64,000 nt of DNA, taken from Pseudomonas mendocina (GTDB taxonomy: Bacteria; Pseudomonadota; Gammaproteobacteria; Pseudomonadales; Pseudomonadaceae). The notes beneath the pieces are model-generated. The model did not search any database, was not told the origin of the DNA, and worked only from the letters and a program-made list of their open reading frames with translations. Numbering within the stretch: the stretch's first letter is position 1; every line of letters begins with the position of its first letter. This document shows positions 43,415 to 52,130 of this stretch, in pieces. The translations under genes were made by a program, and so were the position numbers. The stretch is from contig NZ_LR134290.1 of assembly GCF_900636545.1 (NCBI RefSeq), positions 1,054,001-1,118,000 of the forward strand. The letters run 5' to 3'.

Positions 43415-44761
43415 ATGACTACCCGTATCCTCACCGGTATCACCACCACCGGCACGCCGCACCTGGGCAACTATGCCGGCGCCATTCGCCCGGCCATCGC
43501 TGCCAGCCGCGATCCGCAGATGGACTCTTTCTACTTTCTCGCCGACTACCACGCGCTGATAAAGTGCGACGATCCGGCGCGCATTCAGCGCTCGCGTCTG
43601 GAGATCGCCGCGACCTGGCTGGCCCTGGGCCTGGATACCGACAAGGCGACCTTCTATCGCCAGTCCGATATTCCCGAGATCCCCGAGCTGTGCTGGTTGC
43701 TCACTTGCGTCGCCGGCAAGGGCCTGCTCAACCGCGCCCATGCCTACAAGGCCTCGGTGGACAAGAACGTTGAAGCCGGTGAAGACCCGGATGCCGGCGT
43801 GACCATGGGCCTGTTCAGCTACCCGGTGCTGATGGCGGCGGACATCCTGATGTTCAACGCGCAGAAGGTGCCGGTCGGCCGTGACCAGATCCAGCACGTG
43901 GAGATGGCTCGCGATATCGGCCAGCGCTTCAACCACCTGTTCGGCAAGGGCAAGGATCTGTTCGTGCTGCCCGAGGTGGTGATCGAGGAAGAAGTGGCCA
44001 CGCTGCCTGGCCTCGACGGGCGCAAGATGAGCAAGAGCTACGACAACACCATCCCGCTGTTCGGCACCGCCAAGCAGCTCAAGGATGCCGTGGCGCGCAT
44101 CGTCACCGACTCCAGGCTGCCGGGCGAGCCCAAGGATGCCGAGGGCTCGCACCTGTTCACCCTGTACCAGGCCTTCGCCAGCCAGTCGCAGCAGGCCGAG
44201 TTCCGCGCCGACTTGGAAGGTGGTCTGGCCTGGGGCGAGGCGAAGAATCGCCTGTACCAACTGCTCGAAGACACCCTTGGCGAGGCGCGCGAGCGCTACA
44301 ACGCGCTGATCGCCAAGCCGGCCGACTTGGAGGACATTCTCCTCGCCGGTGCAGCCAAGGCTCGCAGGATCGCCACGCCGTTCCTCGGTGAACTGCGCGA
44401 GGCGGTGGGCCTGCGCTCGTTCCGTGAGCAGGTGCAGGTGGCTACCGGCGAGAAGAAGAAAGTCAGCAAGAGTGCGCGCTTCGTCAGCTTCCGTGATGAC
44501 GACGGCAGCTTCCGCTTCCGTCTGCTGGACGCCGACGGCGAGCAACTGCTGCTATCGAAGTCCTTCGCTGATGGCAAGTCTGCCGGCATGGTCAACAAGC
44601 GTTTGCAGTCCGGCGAAACGCTTGATGTGCGCGCCGAAGGCCTGGCGTTCTCGGTGTGGATCGACGGTGAAAACGTGGCCAGCAGCCCCGAGTTCGCCGA
44701 TGCTCAAGCGGTTGAGGCGGCCATCGCCCGTCTGCGCGAGGCGCTGGCGCCACAGGAGTGA
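43415..44761 (+). CDS. trpS: Tryptophanyl-tRNA synthetase, long form
   Basis: A 448-residue class I synthetase. The HIGH-type motif is [11 protein letters not shown] (near residue 12) and the KMSKS motif is [10 protein letters not shown] (near 204). The first ~335 residues match ordinary TrpS. The extra ~110 C-terminal residues ([20 protein letters not shown] and following) look like a YegP/DUF1508-type beta domain, an inference from pattern. The long form is usual in Pseudomonas. It charges tRNA(Trp). It is bracketed by repeat copies A and B and ends in a clear terminator. Confidence 0.96.
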   Translation: MTTRILTGITTTGTPHLGNYAGAIRPAIAASRDPQMDSFYFLADYHALIKCDDPARIQRSRLEIAATWLALGLDTDKATFYRQSDIPEIPELCWLLTCVAGKGLLNRAHAYKASVDKNVEAGEDPDAGVTMGLFSYPVLMAADILMFNAQKVPVGRDQIQHVEMARDIGQRFNHLFGKGKDLFVLPEVVIEEEVATLPGLDGRKMSKSYDNTIPLFGTAKQLKDAVARIVTDSRLPGEPKDAEGSHLFTLYQAFASQSQQAEFRADLEGGLAWGEAKNRLYQLLEDTLGEARERYNALIAKPADLEDILLAGAAKARRIATPFLGELREAVGLRSFREQVQVATGEKKKVSKSARFVSFRDDDGSFRFRLLDADGEQLLLSKSFADGKSAGMVNKRLQSGETLDVRAEGLAFSVWIDGENVASSPEFADAQAVEAAIARLREALAPQE

Positions 44762-44771
44762 AGTAGCTCGG

Positions 44772-44824
44772 TGTAATCCGGGGCGAGCGTCGCCAGCATT
44801 CCCCGGATTACATCCGGGCTACGG
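44772..44824. repeat. REP-like palindrome after trpS
   Basis: TGTAATCCGGGG (44772-44783) pairs perfectly with CCCCGGATTACA (44801-44812), followed by TCCGGGCTACGG. Its right half (44796-44824) is nearly identical to the sequence inside the rlpA-like gene at 4859-4886. Confidence 0.8.
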
Positions 44825-44840
44825 GCCGATTGCCAATCAG

Positions 44841-44873
44841 CGGGGGCGTCGCTAAAGTGACGCCCCCGTTTTT
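44841..44873 (+). terminator. Rho-independent terminator of trpS
   Basis: A 10-bp perfect stem CGGGGGCGTC/GACGCCCCCG with an 8-base loop (GCTAAAGT), followed by five T. Confidence 0.95.
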
Positions 44874-44885
44874 ACTTGCCGGCCG

Positions 44886-45026
44886 AGAGCCTGTTGAAAG
44901 GCTCGCGAGCTAGAGGCATGCAAGGCAGAGACAGGCGAGGAGGCGGCGTGTACTGGTGTACATGAGCATTTCGAGCCTGTTTCTAACGCAGCAGGCCCGA
45001 CGCGCAGCAGACTTTGAACAGGCTCT
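44886..45026 (+). repeat. Copy B of the inverted-repeat element
   Basis: Ends AGAGCCTGTTGAAAG (44886-44900) and CTTTGAACAGGCTCT (45012-45026) are inverted repeats with one mismatch. It shares CTCGCGAGCTAGAG, TGAGCATTT and GACGCGCAGCAGA with copy A, and carries TGTAC-TGGT-GTACA (44949-44962). It ends eight bases before the zapE ATG, so it supplies the zapE leader. Confidence 0.85.
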
Positions 45027-45034
45027 AACGAATC

Positions 45035-46129
45035 ATGACTCCTCTCGAGCGTTATCAGGCCGACCTCAAGCGGCCCGACTTCTTCCATGATGCGGCCCAG
45101 GAAAATGCCGTCCGCCATCTGCAGCGTCTGTACGACGACCTGATCGCGCGGGATCAGGGCAAGTCCGGGTTGATGGGCAAGCTGTTCGGCAAGAAGCCGC
45201 AAGGGCCGGTCAAGGGGCTGTATTTCTGGGGCGGTGTAGGGCGCGGCAAGACCTATCTGGTCGATACCTTCTTCGATGCGCTGCCGTTCGAGCAGAAGAT
45301 GCGCACCCACTTCCACCGCTTCATGAAGCGCGTGCATGAGGAGATGAAGACCCTCAAGGGCGAGAAGAACCCGCTGACCATCATCGGCAAGCGCTTCGCC
45401 GACGAGGCGCGGGTGATCTGCTTCGACGAGTTCTTCGTCAGCGACATTACCGACGCGATGATCCTCGCCACGCTGCTCGAAGAGCTGTTCAAGAATGGTG
45501 TGTCGTTGGTCGCCACCTCCAACATCGTGCCGGACGGTCTGTACAAGGACGGACTGCAGCGTGCGCGCTTCCTGCCGGCCATCGCCCTCCTCAAGGAGCA
45601 CACCGATATCGTCAACGTCGACAGCGGCGTCGACTATCGCCTGCGTGCCCTGGAGCAGGCTGAGCTGTTCCACTTCCCGCTCGGACCGACGGCGGAGGAG
45701 AGCCTGCGCAAGAGCTTCCGGAGTCTGCTGCCGGACTGCACGCACATGGTCGAGAACGAGGCATTGATGATCGAGAATCGCGCGATCAATGCCGTGCGCC
45801 TGTGCGAAGACGTGGCCTGGTTCGAGTTCCGTGAGCTCTGCGATGGTCCGCGCAGCCAGAACGACTACATCGAGCTGGGCAAGATCTTCCATGCGGTGAT
45901 CCTGGCCAACGTCGAGCAGATGAGCGTGGCCAAGGACGACATGGCCCGTCGTTTCATCAACCTAGTGGACGAGTTCTACGACCGCAACGTCAAGCTGATC
46001 ATCTCTGCCGAGGTGGAGCTCAAGGATCTCTATACCGGCGGCCGCCTGAGCTTCGAGTTCCAGCGTACGCTGAGCCGCCTGTTGGAAATGCAATCGCACG
46101 AATTCCTCTCGCGCCCACACCGGCCCTGA
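45035..46129 (+). CDS. zapE: Cell division ATPase ZapE (AFG1-like)
   Basis: A 364-residue AFG1/ZapE AAA-like ATPase with Walker A WGGVGRGKT (near residues 69-77) and Walker B VICFDEFFVSDI. The C-terminal part keeps the family's RFINLVDEFYDRNVKL block. In E. coli ZapE joins the Z ring during constriction and under low oxygen. No strong ribosome-binding site is seen; the nearest purine-rich bases belong to repeat copy B. It ends at a two-way terminator. Confidence 0.95.
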   Translation: MTPLERYQADLKRPDFFHDAAQENAVRHLQRLYDDLIARDQGKSGLMGKLFGKKPQGPVKGLYFWGGVGRGKTYLVDTFFDALPFEQKMRTHFHRFMKRVHEEMKTLKGEKNPLTIIGKRFADEARVICFDEFFVSDITDAMILATLLEELFKNGVSLVATSNIVPDGLYKDGLQRARFLPAIALLKEHTDIVNVDSGVDYRLRALEQAELFHFPLGPTAEESLRKSFRSLLPDCTHMVENEALMIENRAINAVRLCEDVAWFEFRELCDGPRSQNDYIELGKIFHAVILANVEQMSVAKDDMARRFINLVDEFYDRNVKLIISAEVELKDLYTGGRLSFEFQRTLSRLLEMQSHEFLSRPHRP

Positions 46130-46143
46130 CGGAAAGCGATATG

Positions 46144-46172
46144 AAAAAGGCGACTCACAAGGTCGCCTTTTT
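46144..46172. terminator. Bidirectional terminator after zapE
   Basis: AAAAAGGCGAC-TCACAAG-GTCGCCTTTTT: a 6-bp GC stem with A/T extensions, giving a T-run on both strands, between converging genes. Confidence 0.92.
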
Positions 46173-46188
46173 CATGGGTGCCACTTGT

Positions 46189-46262
46189 CCGTAGGGGGCG
46201 CCATGCGCGCCGAAGGCCTTGGCTATTTGCGGCTTGTTCGGTGCGTGCGGCGCCGCCTACGG
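46189..46262. repeat. Imperfect inverted repeat, REP-like
   Basis: CCGTAGGGGGCGCC (46189-46202) and GGCGCCGCCTACGG (46249-46262) are inverted with one mismatch. The CGTAGGG edge recalls the repeats after roxR. Confidence 0.55.
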
Positions 46263-46270
46263 CGGGCCTT

Positions 46271-47233
46271 TCAGTTCTTCGCCAGCTTCTGCTGATACTG
46301 GGCCAGAAGCTTCTGCGCGTGGGCCACTTCCAGGGCCTCCATGGCGCTGATCGGCTTGATCGCCACGGCGCGCTCGAGGTGTTCGATGACCTTCTGTTCT
46401 TCATCGTCGCCATACACGTAGGTCAGTGCGTTGGCGTATTCGTAGTGGCCGATGGGCAGGTCGTCGCGAGCCTGGAAGCTGCGCTGGAAGTAGGTTTCCA
46501 TCTTGTCGGCGCTGACACCGTAAGTCATCTTGCCCACCAGCTTGCCGACCTTGCGGATCACGCCAGCTTCGTATCCGCCGTACAGCGCCAGGGCGAACGG
46601 TTGCTTGGGCTGCTTGGCCAGCAGGGCATCGAGCTCCTGTGGAATCTGCGAGGTGTAGCCGCGCTTGAGTACCACCGGCACGGAGAGCTCCTCGCCCAGG
46701 CGAGCCTTGGCATAGACGCGGCCGAACTGCGCGACGGCATCGGCTTGAACCAGATCTCCGGCCTCGTCGGTGTAGGCGATCACCTCTTCCAGCAGGCGGT
46801 GCTTCTCAGCCTGCTCCGGGACGAGGAACATGGCATAGATGACCTGAGCGAACATCGCCGGTATCTGTCCGCCGACGCCCAGCGCCATGCCCTGTTCCTT
46901 GGCCTGGGCGAAATCGCCGCGGAACATCAGGCGCCAGACTTCCTGCAGCTTCTGCGCATAGGCCTCGGCTTCTTCCGGTTTGCCGCTAAAGCCGGTGCCG
47001 GTGGCCACGGTCTTTTCCAGGGCCTGCGGGTGCTGGGTGGCCATGCTTACCACCCAGTCGGCGTCGGGGAAGGGGTAATCGCCGAAGCCGCGGGTCAGGT
47101 GCGGCCAGGCCTGGCGCAGCTTGTCGCCGCTGTAGTCGTAGGCGCTCTGGTCGAGCGGGAAGGATTTCCAGTTATCGGCCGCCGCAGCGCTGAGGCTGCA
47201 GGTGGCAAGCAGGGCAATCAATAAACGACGCAT
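46271..47233 (-). CDS. Exported protein with TPR-like helices, function unknown
   Basis: A 320-residue protein with a Sec signal peptide (MRRLLIALLATCSLSAAAA, cleavage likely after residue 19). The mature part is alpha-helical, with Ala-rich segments spaced like TPR/Sel1-type repeats (AEAYAQKLQEVWRLMFRGDF, HLERAVAIKPISAMEALEVA). No catalytic motif is visible. Homologues in proteobacteria are, to my knowledge, uncharacterised. The start at 47233 is set by the signal peptide; an in-frame codon at 47272 is less likely. It stands alone between zapE (converging) and the GlxA-like regulator, 108 bases away and on the same strand. Confidence 0.8.
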   Translation of the reverse strand: MRRLLIALLATCSLSAAAADNWKSFPLDQSAYDYSGDKLRQAWPHLTRGFGDYPFPDADWVVSMATQHPQALEKTVATGTGFSGKPEEAEAYAQKLQEVWRLMFRGDFAQAKEQGMALGVGGQIPAMFAQVIYAMFLVPEQAEKHRLLEEVIAYTDEAGDLVQADAVAQFGRVYAKARLGEELSVPVVLKRGYTSQIPQELDALLAKQPKQPFALALYGGYEAGVIRKVGKLVGKMTYGVSADKMETYFQRSFQARDDLPIGHYEYANALTYVYGDDEEQKVIEHLERAVAIKPISAMEALEVAHAQKLLAQYQQKLAKN

Positions 47234-47341
47234 GGCGGTGAACCTGTTGTTGTTATGTTCACCGTCGATCATAGGGCGCTGCTGCGGGGCGCCAACCTAA
47301 CCAAGGGTGGGCTGGCGCTGCCGCCCTATGGTTCGAGGTCC

Positions 47342-48346
47342 TCAGTTCTGCTGGTCCTTCTGCTGAAATTGCCGGCGATACTGGTTCGGCGACAGCTCGG
47401 TATGCTGGCGGAACAGGCGGGCGAAGAAGCTGGCGTCGTCGTAGCCGACCTCGTAGCTGATGGTCTTGATGCTCTTGCGCGTGGAGGAGAGCAGGCTCTT
47501 GGCGGTTTCGATGCGCAGGCGCTGCAGGTAGTGCAGGGGCTTGTCGCCGGTGGCGCCCTGGAAGCGGCGCATGAAGTTGCGAATGCTCATGCCGTGCTCG
47601 CGGGCCACATCCTCGAAGCGGAACTTGTCGGCGTAGTGCTCCTCCAGCCAATGCTGGATCTGCAGCACGGTCACGTCCTGGTGCAGCTTCTGCCCGCCGA
47701 AGCCGATGCGCCCTGGTGTATAGCTGCGCTGCACCTCGTAGAGAATGTCGCGTGCCACACCCTGGGCCACGCCGGCACCGCAGTAACGCTCGATCAGGTA
47801 GATGTACAGATCGCAGGCCGAGGTGACGCCGCCGGCGCAATACAGGTTGTCGGCATCGGACAGGTGTTTGTCCTGGTTGAGCAGGACCTTGGGGAAGCGC
47901 TCGGCGAACTCGCGGAAGAAGCGCCAGTAGGTGGTCGCCTCCTTGCCGTCGAGCAGGCCGGCTTCGGCCATCCAGAACACCCCGCTGGCCTCCCCGCAGA
48001 TCGCCGTACCGCCGGCATGCTGGCGCCTGAGCCAGTCCAGCACCTGCGGATAGCGCCGGCTGAGCGCATCGAAGTCGTCCCAGAAGGCCGGCAGGATGAT
48101 CACATCGCAGGCTTCCAGGCCGCTATCGACCGGTACGCGGACGTTGCTGAAGCTGTTCACTGGCTGGCCGTCCGGGCTGACCAGAAGAATTTCGAACGGA
48201 GGCTGATCGCCAAGGCGCTGCTGCCTGGCGTAACGGATGCCGGCCATGTGGAAGAAGTCCTTGGCCTGCATGAGGGTGGAAGCGAAAACGCCGTCGGTGG
48301 CGAGGATGCTGACGCGCCGTAAGGCGCCTGACTGATGATTAACCAT
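47342..48346 (-). CDS. GlxA-family transcriptional regulator (DJ-1/PfpI plus AraC-type HTH)
   Basis: A 334-residue regulator. The N-terminal ~200 residues form a DJ-1/PfpI-like domain (DVIILPAFWDDF, GTAICGEASGVFWMAEAGLL with the Cys of the nucleophile elbow). The C-terminal ~100 residues are an AraC-type double helix-turn-helix (FEDVAREHGMSIRNFMRRFQ, SYEVGYDDASFFARLFRQH). Relatives in Pseudomonas control quaternary amine, arginine or carnitine catabolism (GbdR, CdhR, ArgR). The ligand here is unknown. It is divergent from the acyl-CoA dehydrogenase gene and could regulate it. Confidence 0.92.
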   Translation of the reverse strand: MVNHQSGALRRVSILATDGVFASTLMQAKDFFHMAGIRYARQQRLGDQPPFEILLVSPDGQPVNSFSNVRVPVDSGLEACDVIILPAFWDDFDALSRRYPQVLDWLRRQHAGGTAICGEASGVFWMAEAGLLDGKEATTYWRFFREFAERFPKVLLNQDKHLSDADNLYCAGGVTSACDLYIYLIERYCGAGVAQGVARDILYEVQRSYTPGRIGFGGQKLHQDVTVLQIQHWLEEHYADKFRFEDVAREHGMSIRNFMRRFQGATGDKPLHYLQRLRIETAKSLLSSTRKSIKTISYEVGYDDASFFARLFRQHTELSPNQYRRQFQQKDQQN

Positions 48347-48420
48347 ATGTTGTTTTTATAAAGGCTAAGTGGTCACTAGGCGGCTGGATCGTCTTATTTT
48401 TTGGCGCTTGTGTCCAGTGT

Positions 48421-48436
48421 AAGCAAGCGTTTGCTT
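48421..48436. promoter_or_regulatory. Palindrome in the glxA-type/acyl-CoA dehydrogenase intergenic region
   Basis: AAGCAAGCGTTTGCTT is an inverted repeat with 7 of 8 arm positions matching. It lies 44 bases before the acyl-CoA dehydrogenase start and 74 bases from the divergent regulator start. Its symmetric 16-base form resembles operators of TetR-type regulators of acyl-CoA genes; the regulator is not identified. Confidence 0.45.
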
Positions 48437-48480
48437 GGCTAAAGTCGAGCGCTGAACCCACGATGACCACAGGTAGCGCC

Positions 48481-49620
48481 ATGATCCCCAGAACCCTATT
48501 CAGCTCCGACCATGAACTGTTTCGTGACAGCGTGCGCAAGTTTCTCGAGCAGGAAGCGGTGCCTCATCACCATCAGTGGGAGAAGGACGGCCATATCGAT
48601 CGGGCGCTGTGGAACAAGGCGGGCGAGGCCGGCATGCTCTGCTCGCATATCCCCGAAGAATACGGCGGCATGGCTGCCGACTTCCTCTACAGCACCGTGG
48701 TGATCGAGGAGATCGGTCGCCTGGGGCTGACCGGCATCGGTTTCTCGCTGCACTCGGATATCGTCGCGCCCTATATCCTGCATTACGGCAGCGAGGTGCA
48801 GAAACAGCACTACCTGCCCAAGCTGGTGAGCGGTGAGATGGTCACCGCCATCGCCATGACCGAGCCGGGTGCCGGCTCCGACCTGCAGGGCGTGAAGACC
48901 ACTGCGGTGCTCGATGGCGACGAGTACGTGATCAATGGCTCGAAGACCTTCATCACCAACGGCTGGCTGGCCGATCTGGTGATCGTCGTGGCCAAGACCG
49001 ACCCGAAGGCCGGCGCCAAGGGCACCAGCCTGTTCCTGGTGGAGGCCAACACGCCGGGCTTCTCCAAGGGCAAGCGCCTGGAGAAGGTGGGTATGAAGGC
49101 GCAGGACACCTCCGAGCTGTTCTTCCAGGATGTACGCGTACCCAAGGAGAACCTGCTGGGCCAGGCCGGCATGGGCTTCGCCTACCTGATGCAGGAGCTG
49201 CCGCAGGAGCGCCTGACCGTCGGCATCGGCGCCCTGGCTTCGGCCGAGGCGGCGCTGAAGTGGACGCTGGATTACACCCGTGAGCGCAAGGCATTCGGCA
49301 AGGCCGTGGCGGATTTCCAGAACACTCGCTTCAAACTGGCCGAGATGGCGACGGAAATTCAGGTTGGGCGGGTGTTCATCGACCGCTGCCTGGAGTTGCA
49401 CCTGCAGGGCAAGCTCGACGTGCCGACGGCGGCGATGCTCAAGTACTGGACCACCGACCTGCAGTGCAAGGTGCTCGATGAGTGCGTACAGCTGCATGGT
49501 GGCTACGGCTTCATGTGGGAGTATCCGATTGCGCGAGCCTGGGCTGACGCGCGCGTGCAGCGCATCTATGCCGGCACCAACGAGATCATGAAGGAGATCA
49601 TTTCCCGCTCGCTGGTGTGA
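48481..49620 (+). CDS. Acyl-CoA dehydrogenase (long-chain, LCAD-like)
   Basis: A 379-residue FAD enzyme with the full acyl-CoA dehydrogenase fold: IAMTEPGAGSDLQGVKTTA, the ERKAFGKAVADFQ helix, and LHGGYGFMWEYPIARAW ending at IYAGTNEIMKEI. The YEGT glutamate of short/medium-chain enzymes is Ala here; the pattern instead matches LCAD and isovaleryl-CoA dehydrogenases, where the catalytic Glu is on another helix (probably in LPQERLTVG). It oxidises an acyl-CoA at C2-C3, probably long or branched. I chose ATG 48481, the family start; ATG 48463 is possible. Confidence 0.93.
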   Translation: MIPRTLFSSDHELFRDSVRKFLEQEAVPHHHQWEKDGHIDRALWNKAGEAGMLCSHIPEEYGGMAADFLYSTVVIEEIGRLGLTGIGFSLHSDIVAPYILHYGSEVQKQHYLPKLVSGEMVTAIAMTEPGAGSDLQGVKTTAVLDGDEYVINGSKTFITNGWLADLVIVVAKTDPKAGAKGTSLFLVEANTPGFSKGKRLEKVGMKAQDTSELFFQDVRVPKENLLGQAGMGFAYLMQELPQERLTVGIGALASAEAALKWTLDYTRERKAFGKAVADFQNTRFKLAEMATEIQVGRVFIDRCLELHLQGKLDVPTAAMLKYWTTDLQCKVLDECVQLHGGYGFMWEYPIARAWADARVQRIYAGTNEIMKEIISRSLV

Positions 49621-49692
49621 TTGGGCGGCGGTTCGCGGGGCGAACTCTGGCGTAGCCCCGCGGCTCCAAGGCAGAAATGCCTGGAGAGCCTC

Positions 49693-50406
49693 ATGACCCG
49701 ATTGAGCAATCTGGCCGCCTCCCCATTTGCGGGCTGGGACGGTAGCCCAGCGGCTGCCCGCGAGTTGCAGACGCAACTGGCTCGGCAAGTACGGCTGGAA
49801 GACGATTACCCGCCGCTACGGCGTGTGGCGGGCGTGGATGTAGGCTTCGAGGAGGGCGGCGCCATCACCCGCGCTGCCGCAGTGCTGCTGGACGCCGATA
49901 CTCTGCAGCCTCTGGCCGAATGCGTGGTGCGCATCCCCACCAGCATGCCCTACGTGCCGGGGCTGCTGTCCTTTCGCGAATTGCCTGCTTTGCTGCGGGC
50001 CTTGGCTGATCTGCCGCACGTACCGGATATCGTCTTCGTCGACGGCCATGGCATCGCCCACCCGCGCGGTTTGGGCATCGCTGCACACCTGGGTGTGGTC
50101 AGCGGCTTGCCGACCATTGGCGTGGCCAAGAAGGTTCTTACGGGGCATCACGCCGAGCTGGATGAGTTGCGAGGTTCGCGCGTCGAGCTGCTGAGCAGGA
50201 GAGGCGAGCGAATTGGCTGGGTGTTGCGCAGCAAGGATCGCGTGCGGCCACTGATCGTCTCGCCGGGCAATCGGGTCAGCCTCGAGCGTGCGCCGGAACT
50301 GGTCATGGCCTGTGTCCGGCGTCACCGCTTGCCCGAGCCGACCCGACTGGCTGATCGCCTGGCCTCGCGACGCGATGCCAGGCGTGATCAGCCTTCACTC
50401 TTTTAA
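49693..50406 (+). CDS. nfi: Endonuclease V
   Basis: A 237-residue endonuclease V. Blocks include [10 protein letters not shown] (metal-binding Asp), [17 protein letters not shown] (with the PYVPG wedge), [17 protein letters not shown] and VAKKVL. It cleaves the second phosphodiester 3' to deoxyinosine and other deaminated bases. ATG 49693 has GGAGAG upstream. Its TAA stop overlaps the stop of the converging aldo/keto reductase gene. Confidence 0.95.
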   Translation: MTRLSNLAASPFAGWDGSPAAARELQTQLARQVRLEDDYPPLRRVAGVDVGFEEGGAITRAAAVLLDADTLQPLAECVVRIPTSMPYVPGLLSFRELPALLRALADLPHVPDIVFVDGHGIAHPRGLGIAAHLGVVSGLPTIGVAKKVLTGHHAELDELRGSRVELLSRRGERIGWVLRSKDRVRPLIVSPGNRVSLERAPELVMACVRRHRLPEPTRLADRLASRRDARRDQPSLF

Positions 50407-51440
50407 GGGGCGGGGTTGGGTTGCGCTTTGTGGATCGCCTCGATGCCTGCAAGCACTTCTTCGGAGAGCTTCAGCTCGGCGCTGGCCAGGTTGCTGTCCA
50501 GTTGCTCCAGGCTGGTAGCACCGATGATGTTGCTGGTCACGAATGGCTGCGCGGTGACGAACGCCAGGGCCATTTGCGCTGGATCCAGACCGTGTTCGCG
50601 AGCCAGGGCGACATAGCGTGAGCAGGCCGCTTCGGCTTCCGGATTGGTGTAGCGGGCGAAGCGGCTGAACAGGCTGATGCGTGCGCCAGCCGGGCGTGCA
50701 CCGCCTTCGTACTTACCGCTGAGCATGCCGAATGCCAGGGGGGAATAAGCCAGTAGGCCGCACTGCTCGCGAATCGCCACCTCGGCCAGGCCCACCTCGA
50801 AGCTGCGATTGAGCAGGTTGTAGGGGTTCTGGATCGATACCGCGCGCGGCCAGCCGCGGCTCTCGGCCAGTTGCAGGAACTTCATCGTGCCCCACGGCGT
50901 TTCGTTGGACAGGCCGATATGGCGGATCTTGCCGGCCTTGACCTGTTCGTCGAGCACTTCCAGGGTTTCTTCGAGTGGTGTGAAGTCGGTTTCCCGGTGC
51001 TTGTAGCCAAGCTGGCCGAAGAAGTTGGTCGGACGTTCCGGCCAGTGCAACTGGTACAGGTCGATCCAGTCGGTTTGTAGGCGTTTCAGGCTGGCGTCCA
51101 GCGCGGCGACGATGTGCTCGCGGTTGAATTTGAGCTGGCCATCGCGGATATGGCTGATGCCGTTGCCGGGGCCGGCGATCTTGCTGGCCAGGATCCAGTC
51201 GGCCCGGTCGCCGTGGCGCTTGAAATAGCTACCGATGATCTGTTCGGTCTTGCTGTAGGTTTCGGCACGCGGCGGTACCGGGTACATCTCGGCGGTGTCG
51301 ATGAAATTGATGCCGCTGGCCTTGGCCCGTTCGATCTGGGCATGGCCTTCGCTCTCGCTGTTCTGCTCGCCCCAGGTCATGGTGCCCAGGCACAGTGCGC
51401 TGACGTCGAGATCGGTTCGGCCTAGCTTGCGGTATTCCAT
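50403..51440 (-). CDS. Aldo/keto reductase (Tas/YajO-like)
   Basis: A 345-residue TIM-barrel oxidoreductase of the AKR family. Motifs are [25 protein letters not shown] (catalytic Asp-Tyr), [11 protein letters not shown] with the Lys, and [12 protein letters not shown] with the His. The [20 protein letters not shown] block matches Tas-like NADPH reductases. The physiological substrate is unknown. The start at 51440 has AGGAG seven bases upstream; the open frame to 51632 is not supported. Its end overlaps endonuclease V by four bases (convergent). Confidence 0.93.
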   Translation of the reverse strand: MEYRKLGRTDLDVSALCLGTMTWGEQNSESEGHAQIERAKASGINFIDTAEMYPVPPRAETYSKTEQIIGSYFKRHGDRADWILASKIAGPGNGISHIRDGQLKFNREHIVAALDASLKRLQTDWIDLYQLHWPERPTNFFGQLGYKHRETDFTPLEETLEVLDEQVKAGKIRHIGLSNETPWGTMKFLQLAESRGWPRAVSIQNPYNLLNRSFEVGLAEVAIREQCGLLAYSPLAFGMLSGKYEGGARPAGARISLFSRFARYTNPEAEAACSRYVALAREHGLDPAQMALAFVTAQPFVTSNIIGATSLEQLDSNLASAELKLSEEVLAGIEAIHKAQPNPAP

Positions 51441-51616
51441 GAGGTACTCCTTGGGTAAAAGAGTCATACAAGCAGGTTGAATTTTTTTTCGCAATCCGGA
51501 TAATCCGGCACCTCTTTCTGCGGTGGAAGTGATGCGCCGCCTGCCGAAGAATCTTGCCGTATTGTGGACGCGCTGACCCGAGCCCCCGATAGCGTCCGTA
51601 TGCGGCTGCCTTTGAC

Positions 51617-51645
51617 TTGTCAAAGTACGCACTATCCAGTAAGAT
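51617..51645 (+). promoter_or_regulatory. Sigma-70 promoter of rplM-rpsI
   Basis: TTGTCA (51617-51622), a 17-base gap, then TAAGAT (51640-51645), with the start of transcription expected near 51652, about 36 bases before rplM. Both hexamers are close to consensus and the spacing is ideal. Confidence 0.7.
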
Positions 51646-51687
51646 CCGCCGTCTATTTTTGCTGGGCGGCCCCTGAGGCTATAAAGA

Positions 51688-52116
51688 ATGAAAACTTTTA
51701 CTGCTAAACCGGAAACAGTAAAACGCGATTGGTTCGTCGTTGATGCTGCTGGTCAGACCCTGGGTCGTCTGGCCACCGAAATCGCGAGCCGTCTGCGTGG
51801 CAAGCACAAGCCTGAGTACACCCCGCACGTTGATACCGGCGACTACATCGTCGTGATCAATGCCGAGCAGGTGCGTGTAACTGGTGCCAAAGCCAGCGAC
51901 AAGAAGTACTACTCCCACTCCGGTTTCCCGGGCGGCATCAAAGAGATCAACTTCGAGAAGCTGATCGCTCGTGCTCCTGAGCGCGTGATCGAGACCGCGG
52001 TCAAAGGCATGCTGCCGAAGAACCCGCTGGGTCGCGACATGTACCGTAAGCTGAAGGTGTACAAGGGTGCCGCTCACCCGCACACCGCTCAGCAGCCCCA
52101 AGAACTGAAGATTTAA
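51688..52116 (+). CDS. rplM: 50S ribosomal protein L13
   Basis: A 142-residue L13 with the standard opening [40 protein letters not shown] and ending [12 protein letters not shown]. It is an early-assembling 50S protein. Codon usage is strongly biased, as expected. It is followed 14 bases later by rpsI, the universally conserved pair, under one promoter. Confidence 0.99.
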   Translation: MKTFTAKPETVKRDWFVVDAAGQTLGRLATEIASRLRGKHKPEYTPHVDTGDYIVVINAEQVRVTGAKASDKKYYSHSGFPGGIKEINFEKLIARAPERVIETAVKGMLPKNPLGRDMYRKLKVYKGAAHPHTAQQPQELKI

Positions 52117-52130
52117 CGGAATAGTTCATT

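Noticed and set aside
42380..45030. Possible CRISPR-like or integron-like array
   Set aside because: There are only three repeat copies, in both orientations, separated by whole genes. No short regular spacers, no cas or integrase genes are present.
48421..48436. Naming the palindrome as a PsrA or LiuR site
   Set aside because: The sequence does not clearly match a consensus I can state with certainty, so it is kept as an unnamed operator candidate.
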